This document shows positions 13,661-20,711 of a stretch of 27,478 nucleotides of DNA, piece by piece. The DNA lies in the IMG/VR virus record IMGVR_UViG_3300043395_001598, positions 1-27,478 of that record, one strand, 5' to 3'. A program made the translations under genes and the position numbers. Under the pieces are notes generated by a model, which was given only the letters and a program-made list of their open reading frames with translations, was not told where the DNA came from and made no database searches. The stretch comes from a virus. Within the stretch, counting starts at the first letter, position 1; each line of letters begins with the position of its first letter.

Positions 13661-13870
13661 GTGGCGCTGCAGTGCTTTGACCGTGATGGTCACCCGCCTG
13701 TGTACGTGGGTTCAATGGGTGATGGAAAGTCTGAAGCGTTCTATGCGCTGGGCGATCTTGCCCATTGGTTTATGGAGATGGGGCTGGACATGCAAGACCC
13801 CATCTGGGATTTCATTGATCAACTAGCAACTCAGGAACTAGCCGATGCCACTGAATCAGATGACGCCTGA
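13661..13870 (+). CDS. Hypothetical acidic protein, GTG start (69 aa)
   Basis: Starts GTG 13661, four bases after the previous stop. The sequence begins (V)ALQCFDRDGHPPVYVGSMG and continues as an amphipathic helix (EAFYALGDLAHWFMEMGLDM) with an acidic C-terminus (ELADATESDDA). The frame extends upstream to a GTG at 13457, but that part is out of place, being the shadow of the preceding gene. No family recognised. It overlaps the next gene by 26 nt. Confidence 0.5.
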   Translation: MALQCFDRDGHPPVYVGSMGDGKSEAFYALGDLAHWFMEMGLDMQDPIWDFIDQLATQELADATESDDA

Positions 13871-14135
13871 TTGCCCCGGTTGTGGGGCATGGGTCACCAA
13901 GGTGATCCTGACCAAGCTTGATGATGAGTGCGAGAACGTCGTGCGTCGCAGGCACTGTGAATACTGTGGCCACCGCTTCTACACCAAGCAGCACCACGAG
14001 GAGCTGGTGGAAGTGAAGTGGGTTAGCGGAAAGAAAGGCAAGGCCACGATCCCAAGGGTGACCAAGGTGTTGCCCACTCCATTCAAGGGCCAGGTGTCTG
14101 AACCGCTGCCCGTCCGGGTGAAGGGGGCGGCATGA
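13845..14135 (+). CDS. Zinc-ribbon protein, possible transcription regulator (96 aa)
   Basis: Residues 10-13 (CPGC) and about 38-41 (CEYC), followed by GHRFYTKQH, form a zinc ribbon of the kind seen in NrdR and transcription factor N-termini. The C-terminal half is basic and Pro/Val-rich. Starts considered are ATG 13845 and ATG 13860 (MTPDCPGCG), both overlapping the preceding gene. The gene ends with an ATGA overlap into the exonuclease gene. It could bind nucleic acid or RNA polymerase. The exact role is unknown. Confidence 0.65.
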   Translation: MPLNQMTPDCPGCGAWVTKVILTKLDDECENVVRRRHCEYCGHRFYTKQHHEELVEVKWVSGKKGKATIPRVTKVLPTPFKGQVSEPLPVRVKGAA

Positions 14136-14944
14136 GGATCCTTCTTGATGCGGACATGCTGCTGTTCCGTGCGATGGCAGCAACCGAGGTGGAGGTGGAG
14201 CTGGCTCCTGATGTGTGGACCAGACACAGCGAGGCGGGTCATGCCAGGGAGATGTACTGGCAACAGCTGCATAGCTGGTGTCACCTGCTGGGGTGTGAGC
14301 TAGGTGATGTGTGGCACTGCTTCACCGATCGCAGTGCATTCAGGCGGGACCTGTTCCCTGGGTATAAGGCCAACCGGAAATCACCCAAGCCGATTGGCTA
14401 CAAGCACCTACGGGCTGAACTGCTGACCGAGGACACGGCGTTCATGTTCAGCAAGATTGAGGCGGATGACCTGATGGGCATCTTTGCCACGATGTCAACA
14501 GGCGATGAAGTGGTGATTGCATCAGGCGACAAAGACTTGATGCAGATACCTGGAGTACACTTGTGGCTAGATACAGGGAGGGAGGTAGAGCCTGAAGATG
14601 GACTTGTGGTTGAACGAAGCGGTGACACCATCATCAAGCGGAACACGGATGAACATGCAGAGCGCTTTACGTACCAACAGATCCTCACGGGTGACGCGAC
14701 CGACGGCATCCCCGGTTGCAAAGGGATGGGTCCAGTTGGAGCCCGCAAGCTCGTCGATGGATTTGACCTCGCAGACCCTGTGGGTTGCTGGGAAGCGATT
14801 GTTCGGGCGTATGAAACGAAGGGGAAAGTGGAGCAGCCATCCGACTTCGCAACGCAACAGGCCCGACTGGTGAGGGTGCTGCGTGCTGGGGAGTACAACT
14901 TTGATACACACGAGGTGAAGCTATGGAATCCCCCGACGCACTGA
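14132..14944 (+). CDS. 5'-3' exonuclease, T7 gp6-like, FEN family (270 aa)
   Basis: Removes RNA primers and degrades DNA 5'-3'. The FEN/PIN hallmarks are in order: MRILLDADMLLFRA (Asp6, Asp8), DRSAFRRDLFPGYKANRKS (helical gateway), KIEADDLMGI (acidic pair), IASGDKDLMQI (acidic), and GDATDGIPGCKGMGPVGARKL, the helix-3-turn-helix DNA-binding motif. T7 gp6 is about 300 aa. The start follows GGGGGCGGC, and ATGA overlaps the previous stop. In T7 it lies downstream of DNA polymerase, which is not present here. It overlaps the next small gene by 22 nt. Confidence 0.92.
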   Translation: MRILLDADMLLFRAMAATEVEVELAPDVWTRHSEAGHAREMYWQQLHSWCHLLGCELGDVWHCFTDRSAFRRDLFPGYKANRKSPKPIGYKHLRAELLTEDTAFMFSKIEADDLMGIFATMSTGDEVVIASGDKDLMQIPGVHLWLDTGREVEPEDGLVVERSGDTIIKRNTDEHAERFTYQQILTGDATDGIPGCKGMGPVGARKLVDGFDLADPVGCWEAIVRAYETKGKVEQPSDFATQQARLVRVLRAGEYNFDTHEVKLWNPPTH

Positions 14945-15105
14945 AGCGCATCATTGCATCGAAGCTTGATGATGAAATGCTTGATGCACTAGATGAGTTG
15001 TTTCCAGAGCGGACGCCAGAGTTGACTGACTCACTCGATCAGGTTCGGTACGCTTCTGGTCAGAGGTCTGTCATTCGATTCCTGCGGGGATTGGTTGATG
15101 GATAA
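14923..15105 (+). CDS. Hypothetical acidic small protein (60 aa)
   Basis: The sequence MESPDALKRIIASKLDDEML is followed by DALDELFPERTPELTDSLDQ and a basic helical end. It is mostly acidic in the middle. GAGG lies 6 nt before the ATG. It overlaps the exonuclease 3' end by 22 nt. No family recognised. It sits at the junction between the DNA metabolism and virion modules. Confidence 0.55.
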   Translation: MESPDALKRIIASKLDDEMLDALDELFPERTPELTDSLDQVRYASGQRSVIRFLRGLVDG

Positions 15106-15126
15106 GCAATTCATCCCCTCCCTGCC

Positions 15127-16005
15127 ATGGGCAAGAAGCAACAGAAGCAGCAGGCCAAGATCCAGCAGGCCATCACCCAAGCCGGATCTGATGGCAAGAT
15201 CAGCGCCTCAGAATTACAAAAGGTCTACCGGAAGTTTGGTCAAGCTGCTATCGCTGAACAGCTGGCTCCCTATGCCCTCGGCAATCCCAATGTCGAACTA
15301 GGCAAAGGAGCGAGAGACCTCACTGGTGTCAGAGCAAAGAACGGTGTTGCCACCTACACACCACGTGAATGGCAGGCCTTCGGCCGCACATCTGGCACCG
15401 TCAAAACCCACACCGCGGATGCCAGCGGTCTCAGCCCACTGTTCCTGAGTAACGCTTCCGGTGGCTACACCTACATGGGTGCTGGTGCTGGTAGCAACGC
15501 AGCCAATGGCGGTACCACTGCTGACGGTGGCACCCCTGGTGCTGTCCCCAACGACGGTTCCTACAAGAGCATCGAGAGCCTGTACCAGCAGCAGATGGAT
15601 GCAGCTCAGGCCAAGATCGATGAAATGCAGGCCAAGCAGGCAGAAGAAATCAGAACACTCACTGTTGACTTCGGCAGCCAAATCACCGGCATCCAAAGCG
15701 CAGCTGATCAACGGGTGAATCAACTTCGTGATCTGATGTTGATTCAGCAGCAGCAGGCCGCCTCAACCCAGACACTGCTTCAGCAACAGGCGCAGGCTGC
15801 ACAAACTGCCTACCAAGAACAGGCACGCCAAGCTGCTGCACTCAGCAAGGCATACATCCCAGCGGTGGAGCAAAGTGCAACCACTGCCGCACTGGGTGAT
15901 CAACGCAATACCAACAATTCAACCAATAACACCCTCAGCTCCCTGGCCATTGTCAGTGGCCTGGGTACCAACTCGAATCTCCTCGCTGGCCTGCAACTCG
16001 CCTGA
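15127..16005 (+). CDS. Virion-associated structural protein, unknown (292 aa)
   Basis: First gene of the structural module, directly before the portal. Basic N-terminus (GKKQQKQQAKIQQAITQ), an EF-hand-like SDGKISASELQKVYRKFG, then a Gly/Ala/Ser-rich region (about residues 105-145), then a long Gln/Ala-rich coiled coil (about 150-245). Genes of this general design occur upstream of the portal in cyanopodoviruses, where they are usually virion proteins of unknown role. It is linked to the portal gene by a TGATG overlap at 16003-16007. No enzymatic motif seen. Confidence 0.7.
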   Translation: MGKKQQKQQAKIQQAITQAGSDGKISASELQKVYRKFGQAAIAEQLAPYALGNPNVELGKGARDLTGVRAKNGVATYTPREWQAFGRTSGTVKTHTADASGLSPLFLSNASGGYTYMGAGAGSNAANGGTTADGGTPGAVPNDGSYKSIESLYQQQMDAAQAKIDEMQAKQAEEIRTLTVDFGSQITGIQSAADQRVNQLRDLMLIQQQQAASTQTLLQQQAQAAQTAYQEQARQAAALSKAYIPAVEQSATTAALGDQRNTNNSTNNTLSSLAIVSGLGTNSNLLAGLQLA

Positions 16006-17612
16006 TGAAAGACACCGCTGAATCCCGCTGGCGGGACCTGGAGCTATTCCGTAGCCAGTATCTGCGTCGTGCCATCGACTGCTCGGCACTCACTGTTCCA
16101 ACCCTGATCCCTGAATCAGATCAGAATTACGGGTGGACTGGACAGCAGTTCAACAAGCTCCCCTCCCTCTACCAAGGTGCTGGTGCCAGGGGTGTGAGCA
16201 ACCTCAGCGCCAAGCTGCTTCTTGCCCTCTATCCCCCCAGCCAACCCTTCTTCCGGTTGGTGATGGACCGCGGCCAGTTGGAGGAATACATCGGCCAGAG
16301 CGGTGCCGATCCCAACCAGTTGATGAGTGAGCTGGACATTGCGTTGTCCTCCATGGAGCGGCAGATCCTGCAGCGCATGGATCAACTGCAATCACGGCCA
16401 GCGTTGTTTGAAGCAATCAAGCACCTGATCGTGGGTGGTAACGCCCTGTTGTACGTGGGTGGTGACACCATCCGGATGTACGGATTGCGCAGCTTCTGCG
16501 TTGATCGTGATCCTGATGGCAACGTGACGGAGATGGTGATCCGTGAACTGGTGTCACCCCGTCATCTACCGGCTGGTGCTGATCACCAAGGCGAGGATGA
16601 TAAGGACGCTGAGGAGCTGTACACCCACGTCAGCATTGATCCCCAGGGTGGCGACAAGGCGGTGCAGTGGTACCAGGAGTACGACGGCAAGCGCATCCCT
16701 GGTACGGCTGGCTTTAGCAAGTTGGAAACCAGCCCCTGGATTCCACTTCGCCTAAACCGGATCGCTGGTGAGAGCTATGGCCGCGGCCTGGTGGAGGAGG
16801 TGCTCGGTGATCTCCAGAGCCTGGAGTCATTGAGCAAAGCAATCGTGGAGGGCAGCCTGATTGCGGCCAAGGCCATCGGCCTGGTCAACCCCAATGGCAC
16901 CACCCGTGCTGATGTATTGGCTCGGGCTGAGAACGGGGCAATAGTTGCGGGTAACGCAGCTGACGTTGAGTTCCTGCAGGTGCAGAAGGCCAACGATTTT
17001 GCGACAGCGTTGCAGACCATGCAGCTGATCGAACGTCGGTTGAACTTCACGTTCCTCTCCAACGAGGCGATGCAACGCGATGCGGAACGGGTGACAGCAG
17101 CCGAAATCAGGTTGATGGCAGAAATGCTGGAAGCTGGCCTCGGCGGGGTGTACAGCCTGTTGAGTGCAGAGCTGCAGATCCCATTGATTCGGCGGGTAAT
17201 GCACCTGATGGAACGTGGTGGTGAACTGCCGCCGGTACCCAAGGGATTAGTGGAACCACAGGTGACCACGGGCCTGGAGGCTATTGGCCGCGGCAATGAC
17301 AAGCAGCGGCTGACTGACTTCCTGCAGGTGGTGGCAGCGAGCATCGGACCGGAGCAGTTCTTGCAGTACATCAACCCCAGCGAATTGATCCGCCGCTATG
17401 CAGCGTCAGACGGTATCGACATTGCGGGACTGGTGAAATCCGAACAGGACATGCAAGCTGAAATGGCACAGCAACAGCAGGTACAGTTAGCGCAGCAACT
17501 CACACAAGGAGCTGTTGACAATGGACTCACCAGTCCGCCGCAGCCGCAGCCAGCTGCCGCCCCTCCAACAGGAGGAACAGGAGCACCAGCCCCAGCAGAA
17601 GCAGGCGTCTGA
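16005..17612 (+). CDS. Portal protein (head-tail connector), T7 gp8-like (535 aa)
   Basis: A dodecameric ring at the capsid vertex through which DNA is packaged and ejected. The length matches T7 gp8 (536 aa). Recognisable elements: an N-terminal helix with RWRDLELFRSQYLRRAIDCS, then YGWTGQQFNKLPSLYQGAGARGVSNL-type text where T7 gp8 has TDYRTPWQAVGARGLNNLAS, ALYPPSQPFFRL, and the C-terminal Gln/Pro/Ala-rich tail. The internal FLSNEAMQRDAERVTAAEI segment is a strong family match. The start overlaps the preceding stop (TGATG). Confidence 0.95.
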   Translation: MKDTAESRWRDLELFRSQYLRRAIDCSALTVPTLIPESDQNYGWTGQQFNKLPSLYQGAGARGVSNLSAKLLLALYPPSQPFFRLVMDRGQLEEYIGQSGADPNQLMSELDIALSSMERQILQRMDQLQSRPALFEAIKHLIVGGNALLYVGGDTIRMYGLRSFCVDRDPDGNVTEMVIRELVSPRHLPAGADHQGEDDKDAEELYTHVSIDPQGGDKAVQWYQEYDGKRIPGTAGFSKLETSPWIPLRLNRIAGESYGRGLVEEVLGDLQSLESLSKAIVEGSLIAAKAIGLVNPNGTTRADVLARAENGAIVAGNAADVEFLQVQKANDFATALQTMQLIERRLNFTFLSNEAMQRDAERVTAAEIRLMAEMLEAGLGGVYSLLSAELQIPLIRRVMHLMERGGELPPVPKGLVEPQVTTGLEAIGRGNDKQRLTDFLQVVAASIGPEQFLQYINPSELIRRYAASDGIDIAGLVKSEQDMQAEMAQQQQVQLAQQLTQGAVDNGLTSPPQPQPAAAPPTGGTGAPAPAEAGV

Positions 17613-17631
17613 GTTACCGCCTGGTACGAGA

Positions 17632-17659
17632 GCCCTTCCCTACCCCAGTGGTGAAGGGC
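17632..17659 (+). repeat. Hairpin between portal and scaffold genes
   Basis: GCCCTTC (17632-17638) pairs perfectly with GAAGGGC (17653-17659), with a 14-nt loop. It lies 20 nt after the portal stop and before the scaffold start. Without a T-run it looks more like an RNA processing or stability element than a terminator. Confidence 0.45.
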
Positions 17660-17674
17660 ACATGATTATTCGGG

Positions 17675-18370
17675 ATGGTTTCAACCATGCCTGAAGTGCA
17701 GATGGGAATGGATAGCAGCCCAGCTGAGGTTTCAGCTGTTGCTGAGGAGTCGGCCAAGGTTGAAGCAGCCCGTGCTGAGCTGTACGACGAGGCGGCTGAG
17801 AGCAGCGGGCTGATCCTTGGGAAGTACCAGTCTGTTGATGACCTGGCCTCGGCGTACCAGAGCCTGCAGGCTGAGTACAGCCGGCTGAAGGGCGGAGTGC
17901 CCCAACAGCAGCAGCAACCTGTTGACCAGGAGGCTGAGCAGGGTGAACCGGACGAGGAGGAGGAAGCACCTGCTCCTGCTGTTGATGCCGAGAAGGCGCA
18001 ACGGATTCGGGACAGCATCATGCAGCAGGCAGGAGGTGAGCAGCAGTACCAGCGGATTGCTGGGTGGGCATCGCAGAACCTGCCTGAGGAACGGGTGACA
18101 GCATTCAACAATGCGCTGGCTAATGGTGATGAGGGTGCAATCCTCAATCAACTAAAGGGATTGCAGTATGACTTCATGATGACCAATGGGTATGAACCCA
18201 AGCTGTCAGGTGGTCGTGCACCATCGTCTGAGATCAAGGGTTTTACCAGTGAAGCTCAGGTGGTGGAAGCAATGAATGACCCTCGCTACAGCGGGACCAA
18301 CCCTGATCCGGCATACATCCGTGAGGTTGAAAGGCGGATTGCTGTTAGCAACGTCTTCCAGTCGCGTTGA
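17675..18370 (+). CDS. Scaffolding protein, T7 gp9-like (231 aa)
   Basis: Guides capsid assembly and is then released. The protein is highly acidic with Glu/Ala/Gln-rich helices (DEEEEAPAPAVDAEKAQRIR), a position between portal and capsid as in T7, and a C-terminal helix-turn-helix-like tail with basic residues (IREVERRIAVSNVFQSR), the usual capsid-binding end. It is shorter than T7 gp9 (307 aa). ATG 17675 is used; ATG 17687 with GGATGG 8 nt upstream is an alternative. Confidence 0.88.
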   Translation: MVSTMPEVQMGMDSSPAEVSAVAEESAKVEAARAELYDEAAESSGLILGKYQSVDDLASAYQSLQAEYSRLKGGVPQQQQQPVDQEAEQGEPDEEEEAPAPAVDAEKAQRIRDSIMQQAGGEQQYQRIAGWASQNLPEERVTAFNNALANGDEGAILNQLKGLQYDFMMTNGYEPKLSGGRAPSSEIKGFTSEAQVVEAMNDPRYSGTNPDPAYIREVERRIAVSNVFQSR

Positions 18371-18387
18371 TGTTGGTGTAGAACTAT

Positions 18388-18468
18388 GGGCAGATCCAAC
18401 ATCACGGTTCTGCCCTAGGCCCGGTACGCCGATACCCCAGGAGCAAGGAGTGAGAGGCGTGATGCCTC
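18388..18468 (+). promoter_or_regulatory. Two hairpins in the capsid gene leader
   Basis: GGGCAGA (18388-18394) pairs with TCTGCCC (18409-18415). GAGGC (18454-18458) pairs with GCCTC (18464-18468) around GTGAT. The 138-nt gap is the longest within the virion genes before the capsid. The following ACCTGTAAACCCTGATC (18479-18495) loosely resembles the early ACCTTGYAAC leader motif. A phage promoter is expected here in a T7-like phage, but I cannot define its consensus. Confidence 0.45.
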
Positions 18469-18508
18469 GCTGTTGATCACCTGTAAACCCTGATCATGGA
18501 GACCGACG

Positions 18509-19546
18509 GTGGCTGCACCTGACGTAACTCTGTCCAGGCCCGGTGTAATTAACAACGACTCGGGCACCTGGGCAAAAGACAATGCTCTGTTCCTGAAAGT
18601 CTTTAGCGGCGAAGTGCTGCAGGCTTTCAAGCGCAACTGCATCTTCTCTGGCTTTGTCCAAGAGCGCACTATCCAGAACGGTAAGTCCGCTCAATTCCCT
18701 GTCACTGGCCGTTTCACTGCTCGGTATCACACACCGGGCAAAATGATCGAAGGCCAGGGCAACATGGCCCAGAACGAAGTGGTCATCAAGATCGACGATC
18801 TGCTGATTGCAGACGCCGCTCTGTATGACCTGGACGAGGCCAAGAACCACTACGACATTCGCAGCATCTACTCCAAGGAGCTGGGTCAAGCCCTGGCTCG
18901 TGAGTACGACAAGCGCATCGCTCGTGTGCTGACCCTTGGCGCTCGTGTTTCCACCAGCGACCTGACTGCCAACCTGCCTGCAGGTCTGAGCCCCGACGAT
19001 CCGTACCGGGTTGGTACCCGGATCGACATCAACAAGGCCACTCCGACTCCCGATGATCTGGTTGCCAGCGTCTTCGCTGCTGCCCAGGCGCTGGACGAGA
19101 AGGACATCCCTGCTGATGGCCGCGTCCTGGTGTGCAGCCCGGAGATCTACTACACGCTGATTCAGTCAAGCCGTGCAGTGAACTTCGACTTCAACCAGCA
19201 AGGCGCGAACGGTTCCTACAAGGAAGGCCAGATCGCCAAGCTGGCTGGGTTCAACATCTACAGCAGCAACCACGTCAAGCAAGGCAATGTCACCGCTAAG
19301 GCTGGTGAACAGGGCTACACCTTCGGTGGTGCTGACACTGTTCTGTCCTCTGTGAACATGAGCAACACCAAGATGCTCGCCTTCCAGAAGGGTGCAGCCG
19401 GTGTGCTGAAGCTGCGTGATCTGTCGATGCAGATGACCGGTAATGACTACAACGTGATGTATCAGTCTACGTTGATGGTTGCACGTTATGCGTGTGGCTT
19501 CGGCATTCTTCGCCCCGAGTGCGTGGTGGAAATCCACAACGGTTGA
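18509..19546 (+). CDS. Major capsid protein, T7 gp10A-like (345 aa)
   Basis: HK97-fold shell protein. The length equals T7 gp10A. Segments FLKVFSGEVLQAFKRNCIF, KSAQFPVTGRF and GQGNMAQNEVVIKIDDLLIA follow the T7-family pattern of FSGEVLTAF, KSAQFPVLGR and L-IDGLLTADVLI. The C-terminus ends YACGFGILRPECVVEIHNG. GTG 18509 is the start, with GGAG 7 nt upstream. An ATG 13 nt upstream is in another frame. A strong terminator follows directly, as Tphi does in T7. No sign of a gp10B-type frameshift extension was found, because the stop is followed at once by the terminator. Confidence 0.96.
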   Translation: MAAPDVTLSRPGVINNDSGTWAKDNALFLKVFSGEVLQAFKRNCIFSGFVQERTIQNGKSAQFPVTGRFTARYHTPGKMIEGQGNMAQNEVVIKIDDLLIADAALYDLDEAKNHYDIRSIYSKELGQALAREYDKRIARVLTLGARVSTSDLTANLPAGLSPDDPYRVGTRIDINKATPTPDDLVASVFAAAQALDEKDIPADGRVLVCSPEIYYTLIQSSRAVNFDFNQQGANGSYKEGQIAKLAGFNIYSSNHVKQGNVTAKAGEQGYTFGGADTVLSSVNMSNTKMLAFQKGAAGVLKLRDLSMQMTGNDYNVMYQSTLMVARYACGFGILRPECVVEIHNG

Positions 19547-19571
19547 GTCACTCTCAACCAGAGGCAAGATG

Positions 19572-19596
19572 GGGGGCAGAGATGCCCCCTTTTTTT
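19572..19596 (+). terminator. Rho-independent terminator after the capsid gene
   Basis: Stem GGGGGCA (19572-19578) with TGCCCCC (19583-19589), loop GAGA, then seven T (19590-19596). It is the counterpart in position of the T7 Tphi terminator. The last T is directly followed by the ATG of the next gene. Confidence 0.9.
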
Positions 19597-20085
19597 ATGG
19601 CCATCACTATCACCACGATCAACCCACCCGCAGTGAAGACTGCGTTGGCCTGGGATTGGCAAGCCGCACAAGACGATGACCCGATGGCAGAAGTGCCGCT
19701 GGTCACCCTGGCTGCTGACCTGAAGACCGGAACTGTTGGAGCAGCTGGCACTCCCAGTGCTGCACCGACCTACACCGTGACTGGCGTGAATGGCCTGGTT
19801 GCTGCTGGTGGCGCCCAGACCAATGGCGTGAAGCTGGCTTACCTGGCAGCTGGTCGCAGCCTGGCGGTGACTGGCAACGGCACCAGTGGCGCTACTGCCA
19901 AGACCGGCCTGGCTACTACCGGTGGCGGTGGCACTGGTCTGACTGTTGACCTCATTGCCGCAGGCGGTGTGGTGACTGGTGCTGTGGTGAAGAACTCCGG
20001 TACCGGTGCCTACAAGATCGGTGACGTGATCACCATCGCCAAGGCCACAGCCGGTACTGGTACCGACGTAACCCTGGTGATCTGA
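19597..20085 (+). CDS. Virion protein, beta-rich, possible head decoration or fibre-like protein (162 aa)
   Basis: A Gly/Thr/Ala/Val-rich sequence of short strands. The C-terminal part (GTGLTVDLIAAGGVVTGAVV followed by NSGTGAYKIGDVITI) looks like a beta-structured virion domain found in many phages. It stands between capsid and tail-tube genes. I chose ATG 19597, which touches the terminator T-run. The frame is open upstream to 19492, but that would overlap the capsid gene and cross the terminator. It overlaps the next gene by one base (TGATG). The role could be capsid decoration; this is inferred from position. Confidence 0.7.
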   Translation: MAITITTINPPAVKTALAWDWQAAQDDDPMAEVPLVTLAADLKTGTVGAAGTPSAAPTYTVTGVNGLVAAGGAQTNGVKLAYLAAGRSLAVTGNGTSGATAKTGLATTGGGGTGLTVDLIAAGGVVTGAVVKNSGTGAYKIGDVITIAKATAGTGTDVTLVI

Positions 20086-20711
20086 TGACGGAACTAGAGG
20101 CGATCAACACGCTGCTTGGCGTCATCGGTGAAGCGCCGATCGATCGCCTCAGTGACATCACGGTGAATGAGATCACCGACAGTGCCCTGGCTCGCCGCAC
20201 CTTGCATGAGGTGAGCCGGGATGTGCAGGCCGAGGGCTGGAGTTGGAACACCGACCGCAACGTGGAGTTGCAGAAGGACACCAGCGATCAGTTCCCGATC
20301 AGTGACGACGCACTGGCGGTGATCTTCTCTCCCAACCGCTACCCCGACATGGAGTACGTGGCACGGGGAGACAGGGTGTATCACCGTTTCAAGCGGGTGT
20401 TTGACTTTGGCAAAAACATGACTGGTCCACTGTTGGTGGATCGCATCGTCATGAAGCTGCCATGGGATCACCTGCCTCATGCGGCACAGCAGTACATCAC
20501 GATTCGTTCCGCTCGTATCTACAGCGATCGGTACGTCAACTCCAACATCATCTACACCTATACGGCACAGGATGAGGAGTATGCCCGCGCCATGTTGATC
20601 CGTGACGAGGAGCGTCACCTGAACAACAACCTGCTCTGGGGTAATGACCGGGGCATGGGCAGTGGGCTTGGTTACATCCCAGCTGAAGGCACCCGTTTCC
20701 GGACACGTTGA
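20085..20711 (+). CDS. Tail tubular protein A, T7 gp11-like (208 aa)
   Basis: Forms the adaptor ring between portal and nozzle. The start MTELEAINTLLGVIGEAPID followed by VNEITDSALARRTLHEVSR and GWSWNTDRNVEL is a clear match to the gp11 family. T7 gp11 is 196 aa. Its ATG overlaps the previous stop (TGATG), and its own stop overlaps the next ATG (TGATG). The helical C-terminus ends RFRTR. Confidence 0.95.
   Translation: MTELEAINTLLGVIGEAPIDRLSDITVNEITDSALARRTLHEVSRDVQAEGWSWNTDRNVELQKDTSDQFPISDDALAVIFSPNRYPDMEYVARGDRVYHRFKRVFDFGKNMTGPLLVDRIVMKLPWDHLPHAAQQYITIRSARIYSDRYVNSNIIYTYTAQDEEYARAMLIRDEERHLNNNLLWGNDRGMGSGLGYIPAEGTRFRTR

Noticed and set aside
19492-19596. Upstream extension of the 162-aa virion gene into the capsid gene
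   Set aside because: It overlaps the end of the capsid gene and crosses the terminator; ATG 19597 begins the protein-like part.
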